Shown: in pieces, positions 18,842 to 28,213 of the stretch
Position numbering within the stretch: the first letter of the stretch is position 1
Layout: the number at the start of each line of letters is the position of its first letter
Assembly (NCBI GenBank): GCA_026419775.2
Contig: JAOPGA020001010.1
Span: forward strand, 1 to 64,000
Length of the DNA stretch: 64,000 nt
Reading direction: 5' to 3'
Source: Acrasis kona
Lineage: Eukaryota > Heterolobosea > Eutetramitea > Acrasida > Acrasidae
Notes under the pieces: generated by a model
What the model was told of the DNA's origin: nothing
Databases searched by the model: none
The model's input: only the letters and a program-made list of their open reading frames with translations
Translations under genes and position numbers: made by a program

Positions 18842-20461
18842 ATGATAAAATATATTGAGGCAACCGAATCAGAATTTCCTTATTCTACATCCACCGTACT
18901 TAAAAGGCTAATACAGCCAATAAAAGAATATTGTAACTATTCTGTCTCATTGCATGCAGCTGAAGACTCCGATTATGAAGATGTAAAGGCGAGTGATCTC
19001 CCTTTAATAGTCTGGTCAAATTTGGCTTCAAAGTCATTTTTGAACATTCAATATTTTGGTTGCGCAAATGAAGACTTTTCATTCCTGAGACCCAGTTAAA
19101 CCAGAGAATTCTTTCTATGTGGATCCCAATGAATGGAACCAGCAATACCTACAACCTATAATAGATCAAGGCAGACACACCATACTTTTAGGACCTAGCC
19201 AAAGTGGAAAAACGTCAAGAGCTTTATTGTACCAGTCTGTGTTAAAAGGCAACGGTTATTTATGCCATACATCTCCGCAATGAACATGGCACTCCCACCA
19301 AGTGATTTGTTTAATCGGTTCAAGCTTGAAATGAAGGATCAACTCTTGCAATTTGGTCGAAAATATCAAATAGATTTCAATAGTTTCGCCGGGTTCTTTG
19401 ACAGCAAGTTCAACAAACCGATGGTACTCATTATTGACGAGATTGACGCATTAGGGGCCGCGCATGTCAATGCTGAACAACGAAGAGAATTCCTTTCCAT
19501 TATCAAAAGTCAGAGAGATAGGAGAATAGCAGGAGGAATGTGACTCTCGTAGCATCAATAGCCATTTCGAACGTATTCGGAACCTACGTAAACGATACAA
19601 TTGGAAGCTCCCCATATAACATTATGTTACGTTGTGTATGCACCATTCTTTTCACTAGATCAAACAAAAACATTGTTTAGTCAGTACGAAACACAGAACG
19701 GCATATCTGTTGATCCCAAGATAGTCGAACAAATTTACGAATTCACAAACGGCGCACCGGGTTTAACAGCAATTATGGGTCAGCAGCTTGATTATGAGAA
19801 AAAAAGGCTTAAAAGAGTACCTAATCCATCGGAATGGTACACATTCTTGAATTCCAAAACCTGCATTATAAACATTTTGCAGACTGCCAACTACTCGCTC
19901 ATGTATAACCATCTTCTTCGTGAGAAACACGTTTTCAACATACTCCTCGATCATTTGAGCAAAAAAAGACCGCTGGGAGCGATTCAAAAGGATGATTTGG
20001 ACTTTTTACAAAAAATCAACGTGATACGTGTTGTCGAAAACAATGTTACGGTAGCGAATCCTTTTGTGCTTTGTTTGATTGCATACATGATGAGAAAAGA
20101 ACTATCAAATCGCCAGAATCCTACGCTTTTTTCACCTAATGGCAATGTGGATGTCAAAAATCTCATATTGGAAGCAGCGAAGTTAATCAATCCGTTTGAG
20201 GTTTTACTGCAAGATAAACAAGCAGGCAATAACCATTGTTCCAATTGCCCACCAGGGTACAAGGAGATAACCTATGTAAATGCATTCAAAAAAGCTATGG
20301 AAGAATTAATGGGCAGCCAAATAAATTATTGCTACAAAAATGAAGTACCCGTGGGAAAGATGTCATGTGACTCGTCTTTCGCTTGTCGAATAAAACAATT
20401 GGTATCGAGCATGCGGCTACTGTTAGCATCGGTCCAGATACTTTATCTAGTGGCTCATTAA
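18842..20461 (+). pseudogene. Frameshifted P-loop (AAA-like) ATPase of the CRN-associated type
   Basis: Pieces of one protein are spread over all three plus frames. From the ATG at 18842, about 67 residues join through a 37-nt intron (19055-19094) to a segment with Walker A GPSQSGKTS at about 19191-19217. A 1-nt deletion near 19257 shifts to the frame with Walker B MVLIIDEID at about 19423-19449, a second near 19537 shifts again, and a third break near 19615 leads to the long C-terminal frame (APFFSLDQTKTLF, TNGAPGLTAIMGQQLDYE) that stops at 20461. The order P-loop, Walker B, F-TLEQ-like, GG-PGL is that of ATPases found in large fungal/oomycete CRN-type families. The introns do not explain the three breaks, so it is probably dead. 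Assembly indels are an alternative. Confidence 0.75.
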
Positions 20462-20722
20462 TGCACCACATTGATGTACAAGCAAAAATGTACAAAAAAG
20501 AATTAAAACTTGATCAAATGTGTGTGTGATCGACTGGACGACTGTGGAATGTGTGCACACAATTCATGCCTCTGACAAGATTTTCCTGATAGAGATTATC
20601 GCAAACTGGTTTACATCCAACACAATGAAAATTTTAACACTCTGCATATTTATTTTGATATGCAAGATTTGCATGAAATTAAATTAAACCATTTAACGGT
20701 GGATGAAGTATCTAATCAATAA

Positions 20723-21079
20723 ATGGCTAAGAAGAGGAGGTATGACGAAGCCGATCCAAGTAAGTCACAACACAACAAAAGTACTCAACATGTTATTGTA
20801 GTGGGTGGTGGAGGTCAGAGTGCAGGTGATCAGCAGCAACAGACTCCAGAGCAGAAGAGTATGTATGAGAAAATGAAAACGTTGAATAAGGATGATCTGA
20901 TGGATTGGTTGAGCAAGAAAATTGATAATGAAGTTGCTACTAAGCTCTACACTCAGAAGTTTGATGGAAAATGCTTCCTCACAATTACACGAGAAGACAT
21001 GGTTAGTATGAAAATATTAATTGGGGATCAAAAAAGGATTACAAGTCTTTTGAAAGAAGAGTTTGGTGTGCAAATTTAG
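20723..21079 (+). CDS. Small SAM-domain protein
   Basis: 118 aa from the ATG at 20723. The N-terminal 45 residues are low complexity and basic, with Gly- and Gln-runs. The C-terminal 65 residues have the helical pattern and signature of a SAM domain (WLSKKI...ATKLYTQKFDGKCFLTITREDM, then GDQKRITSLLKEEFG). SAM domains mediate homo- or hetero-oligomerisation. Just after the stop, another frame stays open to 21213 (CKFRKSNNYIEKSLREE...), so the protein may once have been longer and been cut by a 1-nt shift near 21075. Confidence 0.7.
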   Translation: MAKKRRYDEADPSKSQHNKSTQHVIVVGGGGQSAGDQQQQTPEQKSMYEKMKTLNKDDLMDWLSKKIDNEVATKLYTQKFDGKCFLTITREDMVSMKILIGDQKRITSLLKEEFGVQI

Positions 21080-22172
21080 AAAGAGCAACAACTATATTGA
21101 GAAGTCACTCAGGGAGGAGAAGTATATTGATGTCTGTAATGGAATTCGAGTGGGGTTTGCTGTTGGTCTACTCCGTTCATTCTATCATGAGAAGTTTGGA
21201 TTGAAGTTGGAATAAAACGTATAATGAATAACAAAAGAACTGGTGACGAGGAGATTAGGATTACTAAGTCAACAGCGTGGACCAATGGATTCAATTGTGT
21301 CACAATTAAAATGTCTACCCTTCTACTAATAACTTCCGAGTAAGAGAAAACCTCAGGATAACCCAATCACTCTAGTGGATTACAGTGTGTGACCGTTGTC
21401 ATCAGTGTTTGTCCAATGAAATGTCCAGTAGGACCCGATGTGGAAAGGAGTTCAAGTATTGTTCTTCTTCATGTATCGACAGCGTTCGTATGTAATGCGC
21501 AATTTTAATCAATTCTTTTCCATCATCAAACTGTGGATACAGGGAACTAGGTTTACAACTTATACAGATCAATATTGAATAAAACTGTCTTTGGTAATTA
21601 ACAGTTTTCAAAGATAATCTTCGCCTTTCAAATCAAAAACGTCCCCAACAATCGCAAAAGACCACGTCCGCGAATGATTTATAAAACTAACTTCTGCCAA
21701 AGGAAGAAGATGAAGCAAAGGCTCAGATAGAGTTCATAAAATTAGTAAGTGACAAAAATGACTTTACTCTCTACAAATCGACTATAATTAAGACGGATAC
21801 AAAGAGTTTTAAGGCATGGATCACTAACGCTATTATAAGAACTGTTCGTGACTTTCAAAAGAAAAACAATATAGCGGTATCGAAGAAGAGAAAAAGAGAA
21901 GGAAGAGGCTTGCTATAGGTTCAATTACAGGACATTCAACTATATTTAAAATACGAGATTTATTAGGAGAAACAATATTGAGACCGTCCCTATTGTAAAT
22001 CCGATGTTGTGATTGGTTGAGAAAAGTATGAAATGACTTTTGACAGCAAAAATGCCATCATGAAATTGTATGCAAAAATTTACCTGCCCACCACACCGAC
22101 CGCAACAGCATCATTGACAACAACTCCAACAACTCCAACAACAACCTCGGCAACAATAACAACCTGGTTACT
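21080..22172. other. Decayed accessory sequence with small coding relics
   Basis: Two short open stretches look formerly coding. 21081-21213 continues the SAM gene in another frame. 21700-21918 is a Lys/Glu-rich segment (EEDEAKAQIEFIK...SFKAWIT) without an ATG that ends in a basic KKRKREGRG run. Nothing else is recognised. Confidence 0.45.
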
Positions 22173-22904
22173 ATGCCAACCACAACAACAACCCTGGCAA
22201 CAGGATCAACCGGAACAACACCCCCGACAACAGCACTGGACATATTGTTAGAGGCAACAGCATCAACAATTCCAACAACAGTAGCGTCACTCGAGATGAC
22301 TATAAATGTCAATCTGGCTGTGATAAAAAACGTAAAGTCCAGTAATATGAAGAACAGTGGTTTGAGTTATCAATATATTTTAGTTAATTTATTCTGTCAC
22401 GCTCCTTGTCACTTTATCACACTGGCACCTTCTACAGTGAATCAAATATCAGGCACTAATAATTTAAAGATGGATAATCCAATAGTATACATTTACAGCG
22501 TGCTACAACGCAAACGAGACAATAGTGGCCCTCCTCTTTGCGTTGATGCAACATTTCAACGTTGGGCACAATTAAGGAATGGGAGGATCAATATTTTTGA
22601 CAGGCCGTTATGTGAACCATTCAGAGCAGGCTTGTCAATAATAACCAACCATGTAGATCGGACACCACAAAGAAGAGTAGACCCGGTCACAACACCATCA
22701 ACTCCAAGTAATTTAAATCCATTGCAGTTAAATTTCTTAACCCAAAGAACACCAACATCAAACTATTCTAATCGGCAGGATTCACCGCTTAGCGAGCGTA
22801 AAGGAGGCACTGTATCCAAAAAAGCGAAACCTAATAATCCTCAGCAATTAATGATGAATAAATTCAAAATACAAATAAACAAATACTTTTTTAAACATTG
22901 TTAA
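22173..22904 (+). CDS. Hypothetical low-complexity ORF (243 aa)
   Basis: ATG at 22173. The first 50 residues are Thr-rich and come from CAA/ACA repeats, which are open in more than one frame. In a parallel frame the same DNA encodes Asn-rich sequence ending in CDKKRKV. The C-terminal part is Pro/Arg-rich and ends LMMNKFKIQINKYFFKHC. No domain is recognised. It may be a real Ser/Thr-rich protein or a relic whose frame has drifted. The surrounding stretch is rich in broken genes, which lowers confidence. Confidence 0.3.
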   Translation: MPTTTTTLATGSTGTTPPTTALDILLEATASTIPTTVASLEMTINVNLAVIKNVKSSNMKNSGLSYQYILVNLFCHAPCHFITLAPSTVNQISGTNNLKMDNPIVYIYSVLQRKRDNSGPPLCVDATFQRWAQLRNGRINIFDRPLCEPFRAGLSIITNHVDRTPQRRVDPVTTPSTPSNLNPLQLNFLTQRTPTSNYSNRQDSPLSERKGGTVSKKAKPNNPQQLMMNKFKIQINKYFFKHC

Positions 22905-23109
22905 TGTGTCACAGTTTACAAAAAAATAGTTTCTGCCGAAGAAAACAGATTTTCAGATTTATTGTCGATAGTTTATGCATTTGACATGTTCCCCGAAAAG
23001 TCAAGTCGATCCAATCTAATCCTATGAACAGATATTACAGACAGCAACAGCGAGCATGTTTGAAACTAAGCATAAGCCTTTATGTAAAAATCGACTGTTG
23101 TGAAAGACA

Positions 23110-24450
23110 TCACAAAAACAACCTAACATCGTAAAAAAATGAGAGTCTGACGGATAGGACAACAACTAGAAAAATTATAGCACACAGAATCAAATTATAA
23201 AAGAAATTCCGGATTGCCACAATTTTGCAACCTTTTTGAAACCAAAGTGTGGTGGTTTCATCTATAAACCCTCCCCAGTTACTTTCGGCTCCACAGAAAT
23301 TACCAACCAATCTCTGAAGCACAATAACCATGTAAACATCATCTCCAAAAATATATCTCCTTAATAGCAATATATTATGGGCTGTTCCAATTATAATACA
23401 AGATATAACATTTACTCGGAAGGTTCCCCATTGCACGTGACCTCTTCTGTCAGGTTTACCTAATAAACGAATATATCTGCCGGAAAGAGCGCCTAAAACA
23501 CTCCATGCTAAACATATGGAAAAATCGAAGCCGATGAAGCTTCTTGGGTCGCTGTCATCAAGTTGATTGTAAAAAGCAAATTGCAAAACACAAACCGTGA
23601 CGATGTTGCCAACAACAATGAAGATGATTGTTAAAGCCAATAAAATATGTCTTGGTTTTAATCTAGTGGTAACATGTCTCCTTTTCTTTTCCATTTGACG
23701 AGTTACAAACTGTTCAAGACTATTAAGGCGTTTACGTTCTACATCATCAAGAGTGGTACCATAGTTGGTTTGTTTATTAAAAATACTTTCCTGCTCTTGT
23801 TTAGTCTGGGCTTCCTGTCTGAGCAATTCAAAGTGAATCCTCTTCTCCTCATTGTCCATTACTTGTAAATCAACAGTATAAAGGGATCCCTTTTTCCAGA
23901 AAATGGCCAGGATGCGACCTATCTGATATGCCGCAAAGCTCAAAACGAGTGTCATGAGCCAATTAACAGTGGCCTTGTAAAAACCATTGTGCATTGCCAA
24001 CAAAATGTCTGTATCGACAATAAAGTTACCAAAAGTAGTCAAGACGCTGCAGAACCCGCCAGTTATGGCGTCATAAATAATATATGTTTGTGGGTATTGA
24101 AATCTGACTTGCTGTAGCGTAGCGACATAAGCAACAATTGATGACCCAATAATGTTGTAGATCATGGCTGTGACATTAATCCCCCAAACTGTGAGAGTTG
24201 GTATCCAAAAAGTGATGCAGGCAGGGAGAAGTGAAAGTAAGATATTCCAAAACAAAGTAGACCACACCAATTTAAAGTCAGTAATGGGCAATTTTCGCTT
24301 CTTCCAAAAAATGTTTTTAAGGTATTTTGTAAGACTCTTGGACACTTCATGAGTTTTGTTTGTTTGTTGATTAAAAGTCTTTGGTGCATATAAAAGATGG
24401 TATTCTTCCTCCCAATTACATTCCGGTGTTGTGCTCAAAGGGTGGTTCAT
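23110..24450 (-). CDS. FEX: Eukaryotic fluoride exporter (FEX/CrcB family)
   Basis: 446 aa from the ATG at 24450. As in eukaryotic FEX, two CrcB-like halves are fused. Half 1 has a YNIIGSSIVAY helix and the signature GGFCSVLTTFGNF at 131-143. Half 2 has a GALSGRYIRLL segment, the arginine-bearing RVNVISCIIIGTAHN helix, and NFCGAESNWGGFIDETTTLW. These correspond to the fluoride-channel pore segments (G-x-C-G/T-x-TTF-S/T-F). A hydrophilic 80-residue linker with basic and Glu-rich parts separates the halves. It lowers cytosolic fluoride by passive efflux at the plasma membrane. It shares a 61-bp divergent promoter with the helicase gene. Confidence 0.88.
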   Translation of the reverse strand: MNHPLSTTPECNWEEEYHLLYAPKTFNQQTNKTHEVSKSLTKYLKNIFWKKRKLPITDFKLVWSTLFWNILLSLLPACITFWIPTLTVWGINVTAMIYNIIGSSIVAYVATLQQVRFQYPQTYIIYDAITGGFCSVLTTFGNFIVDTDILLAMHNGFYKATVNWLMTLVLSFAAYQIGRILAIFWKKGSLYTVDLQVMDNEEKRIHFELLRQEAQTKQEQESIFNKQTNYGTTLDDVERKRLNSLEQFVTRQMEKKRRHVTTRLKPRHILLALTIIFIVVGNIVTVCVLQFAFYNQLDDSDPRSFIGFDFSICLAWSVLGALSGRYIRLLGKPDRRGHVQWGTFRVNVISCIIIGTAHNILLLRRYIFGDDVYMVIVLQRLVGNFCGAESNWGGFIDETTTLWFQKGCKIVAIRNFFYNLILCAIIFLVVVLSVRLSFFYDVRLFL

Positions 24451-24511
24451 TCGATTTGATATTTACAATCATTGTAAAAGTGCATTCAAAATATTCTTGG
24501 AAAAACAAGAA
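24451..24511. promoter_or_regulatory. 61-bp divergent promoter between fluoride exporter and helicase
   Basis: The start codons of the two genes are only 61 bp apart on opposite strands, so both core promoters must lie in or overlap this AT-rich gap. No TATA element can be singled out. The helicase frame is open through the gap but without an ATG before 24512. Confidence 0.5.
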
Positions 24512-27500
24512 ATGGACAAAATCACACCAGAACTAGATGATAAACAGCTGGAGTGCGTTCAAAGTCCAATAAAACTAAATCTATTAATATCTGCTGGGCC
24601 AGGATGCGGTAAAACGCGTGTATTGATAGAACGGATAATGTATATGTGCAACGTGGAGGGGATTAACCCAAATTGTATATTAGTTGTCACACATTCCAAC
24701 AAGGCAATGAACGAACTCAAGCGAAGACTTTTATTAAGGGGACAAGAATTCACAGGGATGCATGCTGATAAAATTAAAATCTCAACAATACACTCACTAT
24801 GCATGGGGGTCATAAAGCAAGGAGGAAAAATCAAAGTAGCCAGCGAAGATAAGAGACACAAATTAGCCGAGCAAGTATTAGAGCTATACAGGAGAAAGTA
24901 CCCTAACGATAGGCAAACACCAAACGCTCTATCAACCTCGATAGGAATTTTGAAATTTCTTGACGAACATTCTTCTTCTGGTTACCACCATGGGTCGTTT
25001 GAATGTGGAACAAGAGAAAAGTTCATAATGTTAGAATATGAAAAGTTGTGTGATAAAGATGGCCTTGTTGATTTTTCTTCAATGGTTAGAAAAGCCACCC
25101 AACTGGTACAAAACAAGGATTCCAACCTCATAGAACCCTATTCTTTTGTTTTTGTTGATGAACTCCAAGACATGAGTTCTTCTCAATTAACTTTTCTTGA
25201 ATCTTTTTCCGACGCTGTCCATTTCACTTGTTGCGGAGATTCCAACCAAAGCATATACAAATTTAACAGTTCAAGCACATTGCCCGCCGACACAAATACA
25301 TTTAAAGAATTCTACGACAGATTTCCCAAGCCCATAAGAAAATTCGAACTCAACGTGAACCACCGCATGAGTGATTTTATCAACGAGGCAGCCAACGCCC
25401 TAGCATGTAAAATAACAAACAAAAAGACTCACATCCAGTCACCTAACCGAAAGAAAACAACATTAACAAACGCCATACCCGTCGTACAATGTCGCTCAGC
25501 AGATCAAGAATCACATTACGTATCTCAGTGCATCAAAATGTTAGTGGACCAAAATGATTTTGTCATTGAAGATAGCGCCCACGAAGACGAACAAACACAT
25601 GCTAAATGCGTCAGAGAAATCATCAAGGACGCAACCGCCGAATACTCAAACATTGCAGTACTATGTCGCGTCGGTAAAGTTTTGGATGATTTCGAAGAAG
25701 CTTTTCGAAGGTACGACATTCCTTACATACGATACAGAGACAGCAAATCAAAAGATCCATGGTGGAAAAAAGAATCCATCAGAGACATTACTTCCTTTTT
25801 AATATTGACAGTCAATGAAGATATTGAACTAGTCAACCGATGTTTTTCACAAGATGGAATCCTCAACAAACCAAACCGCCAAATCAACACCAAACAACTC
25901 AAGGAATACTTATCGGAACTTTCCAACGATTTGGAACAATCATGCACTTCGTTATACACCACCCTCTCACATGCAGTCAAACATTCATTCCCAAGCACAA
26001 AATCAGAATTAAATAACCTAAACACCATCGAAAGGTTCATGATCAACGATCAATCCACCATACCCACCAAATTAATCTCCAACACGTGCAAAACATCACT
26101 TTTAGAATTCCACAACATGATCACTAGCATCGAAGAATATGCATTTCGAGAATTCCACAGGCCCGACATTCTCTCGAGAATCATCCAATACGTCATCCTT
26201 CACACCCCTTACAAACAATACATGTTGAGCGTACAAGCCGAAATACAAAAAAAATTAGATCCATCATTTTCGTCATCGTCGAATGAAGAAATTCGTAATT
26301 GTAACGTGAGGACCCTGATCGAAGAAGTCGATCGATATAGCAAGGAACAAGGTTACAATTTGACGCAAAACACATTGGATTGGAAATCAAAAACAAATCA
26401 TTTCGTTCAATTCTTCCATTCTAATTTCGTCAATCAGGACGATTTTGTTCGACCTCCCAATCGAGTCGTCTTATCGACCATACATTTGGCCAAAGGCCTC
26501 GAATGGAACGTTGTATTCATGGTACGATGTGACGATGGAATCACCCCCATCCATCACAATTACCAATTTCAATTTTTAAATTCTTCATGTGGAAATGATT
26601 CGAATCAAGAATTAAAATGTTTCTATGTGGGTTTCACGAGGGCCAAATCAAATCTGTATTGTAGTTATACCGTGGGTAATTTGACTCCATTTCTACACGC
26701 CAACAACGTACCTAATCACTACTTACGTTTTTTGAATTTCACGCTGGATGTGACCAAATCAAAAACAAAAAAAAATGTAATCGAGGGGAATTTGATTTAT
26801 AATTTAACTCCAAAAAACGATCATCACTATGCACGTGACATATCGAGCGATAATTCATCGTTGAGGTATACATCTGATTATAGTAACGTATCGATCGGTA
26901 CGGTCAATAACAGTAATCACGCCATGACGAGCCATCAAGATGCTGATGGAGATTTGATCATTAGAGGAGATGACAATCATAACGAAACAGTAGAAGCCAC
27001 TGGCGTTATGCCCATCATGTCTCCCATACACAAATCAAAGTCATTAAATAGTAATGATGATGACATTACTACCGAACAATCTAATGATCATGATGGTGGT
27101 GATCATAATGCAGCCACGAATACTACTACTACTACAGGTGTTGTTGGTGGTTTTAAAAAGAAAAAGTATGGAAAGAGAGAGAAATTTGTGTCCATAGCTG
27201 AAAAGAAATCAAACGAGTTTTCTGCAAATGCAATGAGACAATGGTTTAAGAGCGGCGGTGGTACTTTTGCTCAGAAACGTAATCATGATGAAATGATGAA
27301 TGGCGATCTTCAAACCACTACAATTCATCAAGATGATGATCATGATTCGAATGCTCCTAAAAGACTCAAAACACCTTCTCCGCCATCATCTAATCGTCAA
27401 TTGCTACACAATAAGGAAAATCAAATTACAAAATCAACCGCCGCTGCCACAATCAACAACAATAACTTGTTATTGAAATGTAGAGAGAGAATCAAAACAG

Positions 27501-28147
27501 ATAAAGGATTGAAATTAAAATTTACGGTCGCCGGTGCGAGTCAATTACAACAACCATCTCAAATCGAACAAAACACATCAAGTACTCCACCACAACAATC
27601 GCCCGCCGTTCATCACGACGCCACCTTAAAATCAAATCAAGAAATGGCGAGTGCATATGATACAAGTGCACAAGGATTGTTGTTCACGGTAGGCGAGAAG
27701 TGTAACGAATGTAACGAATGGATAAGTAAAATGAGAATAGAAAAGATGCAAGAATCAGGTTCGGTTACTTGTCATAATTGTGGAAATGTATTCAGTCCAA
27801 CACTAACAATCGATCGATCCTCCTCCTCTTCTGATCAAAATGAAAGTGTTAGACATCATGTCGTTAGATTGGCGACTTGTCACTTGTATAGTAAAGAAAC
27901 CGTAGAGAAATTGGTGTTGAGCACTCCTGCTGATCATCGCGATAATTATAGTTTGTTGATGAATCATGCAGCCTTGTTTTGGAATTTGTTGTATCGATTT
28001 GGGTGTTTGAGCGAAGCTAAGCAAAGTATTATTAAGAATAATAAGCAATCATCTCCTGATGATTCTAAAAAGAAGAATAAGAACGTACAGGATGGTAAAA
28101 AGGTGGTGCAGAAGAAATTAAATTGTTTTTTGAATAAATCAAAATAA
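24512..28147 (+). CDS. Large UvrD/Srs2-type SF1 helicase with C-terminal zinc ribbon
   Basis: 1211 aa from the ATG at 24512, one exon. SF1A motifs in order: Q-motif region ELDDKQLECV, Walker A ISAGPGCGKT (29-35), Ia VVTHSNKAMNELKRR, II FVDELQDMSS, III FTCCGDSNQSIYKF, IV VNHRMSDF, V VVLSTIHLAKGLEWN and VI FYVGFTRAKSNLYC. UvrD/PcrA/Srs2 relatives unwind DNA 3'-5' and strip Rad51/RecA. After the motor (to about 780) comes a 300-residue low-complexity region, then CNECNEWISK...CHNCGNVF, a four-Cys zinc ribbon (about 1071-1095). The extreme C-terminus QKKLNCFLNKSK resembles a PCNA-binding PIP box with Leu as the last hydrophobic residue, as expected for an Srs2-like protein. Nuclear repair helicase is the inference. 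Confidence 0.88.
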   Translation: MDKITPELDDKQLECVQSPIKLNLLISAGPGCGKTRVLIERIMYMCNVEGINPNCILVVTHSNKAMNELKRRLLLRGQEFTGMHADKIKISTIHSLCMGVIKQGGKIKVASEDKRHKLAEQVLELYRRKYPNDRQTPNALSTSIGILKFLDEHSSSGYHHGSFECGTREKFIMLEYEKLCDKDGLVDFSSMVRKATQLVQNKDSNLIEPYSFVFVDELQDMSSSQLTFLESFSDAVHFTCCGDSNQSIYKFNSSSTLPADTNTFKEFYDRFPKPIRKFELNVNHRMSDFINEAANALACKITNKKTHIQSPNRKKTTLTNAIPVVQCRSADQESHYVSQCIKMLVDQNDFVIEDSAHEDEQTHAKCVREIIKDATAEYSNIAVLCRVGKVLDDFEEAFRRYDIPYIRYRDSKSKDPWWKKESIRDITSFLILTVNEDIELVNRCFSQDGILNKPNRQINTKQLKEYLSELSNDLEQSCTSLYTTLSHAVKHSFPSTKSELNNLNTIERFMINDQSTIPTKLISNTCKTSLLEFHNMITSIEEYAFREFHRPDILSRIIQYVILHTPYKQYMLSVQAEIQKKLDPSFSSSSNEEIRNCNVRTLIEEVDRYSKEQGYNLTQNTLDWKSKTNHFVQFFHSNFVNQDDFVRPPNRVVLSTIHLAKGLEWNVVFMVRCDDGITPIHHNYQFQFLNSSCGNDSNQELKCFYVGFTRAKSNLYCSYTVGNLTPFLHANNVPNHYLRFLNFTLDVTKSKTKKNVIEGNLIYNLTPKNDHHYARDISSDNSSLRYTSDYSNVSIGTVNNSNHAMTSHQDADGDLIIRGDDNHNETVEATGVMPIMSPIHKSKSLNSNDDDITTEQSNDHDGGDHNAATNTTTTTGVVGGFKKKKYGKREKFVSIAEKKSNEFSANAMRQWFKSGGGTFAQKRNHDEMMNGDLQTTTIHQDDDHDSNAPKRLKTPSPPSSNRQLLHNKENQITKSTAAATINNNNLLLKCRERIKTDKGLKLKFTVAGASQLQQPSQIEQNTSSTPPQQSPAVHHDATLKSNQEMASAYDTSAQGLLFTVGEKCNECNEWISKMRIEKMQESGSVTCHNCGNVFSPTLTIDRSSSSSDQNESVRHHVVRLATCHLYSKETVEKLVLSTPADHRDNYSLLMNHAALFWNLLYRFGCLSEAKQSIIKNNKQSSPDDSKKKNKNVQDGKKVVQKKLNCFLNKSK

Positions 28148-28213
28148 TTTTGAATTTTATTTTCCATGCCATCTTTATGAAATTGAGATTTGAAATTAAT
28201 ACGGCCTTATTTA

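Noticed and set aside
22058-22312. Val/Leu-rich minus-strand ORF
   Set aside because: Shadow of CAA/ACA low-complexity repeats.
24431-24511. Extending the helicase upstream over the fluoride-exporter start
   Set aside because: The extra codons contain no ATG. The first ATG is at 24512 and directly precedes the helicase Q-motif region.
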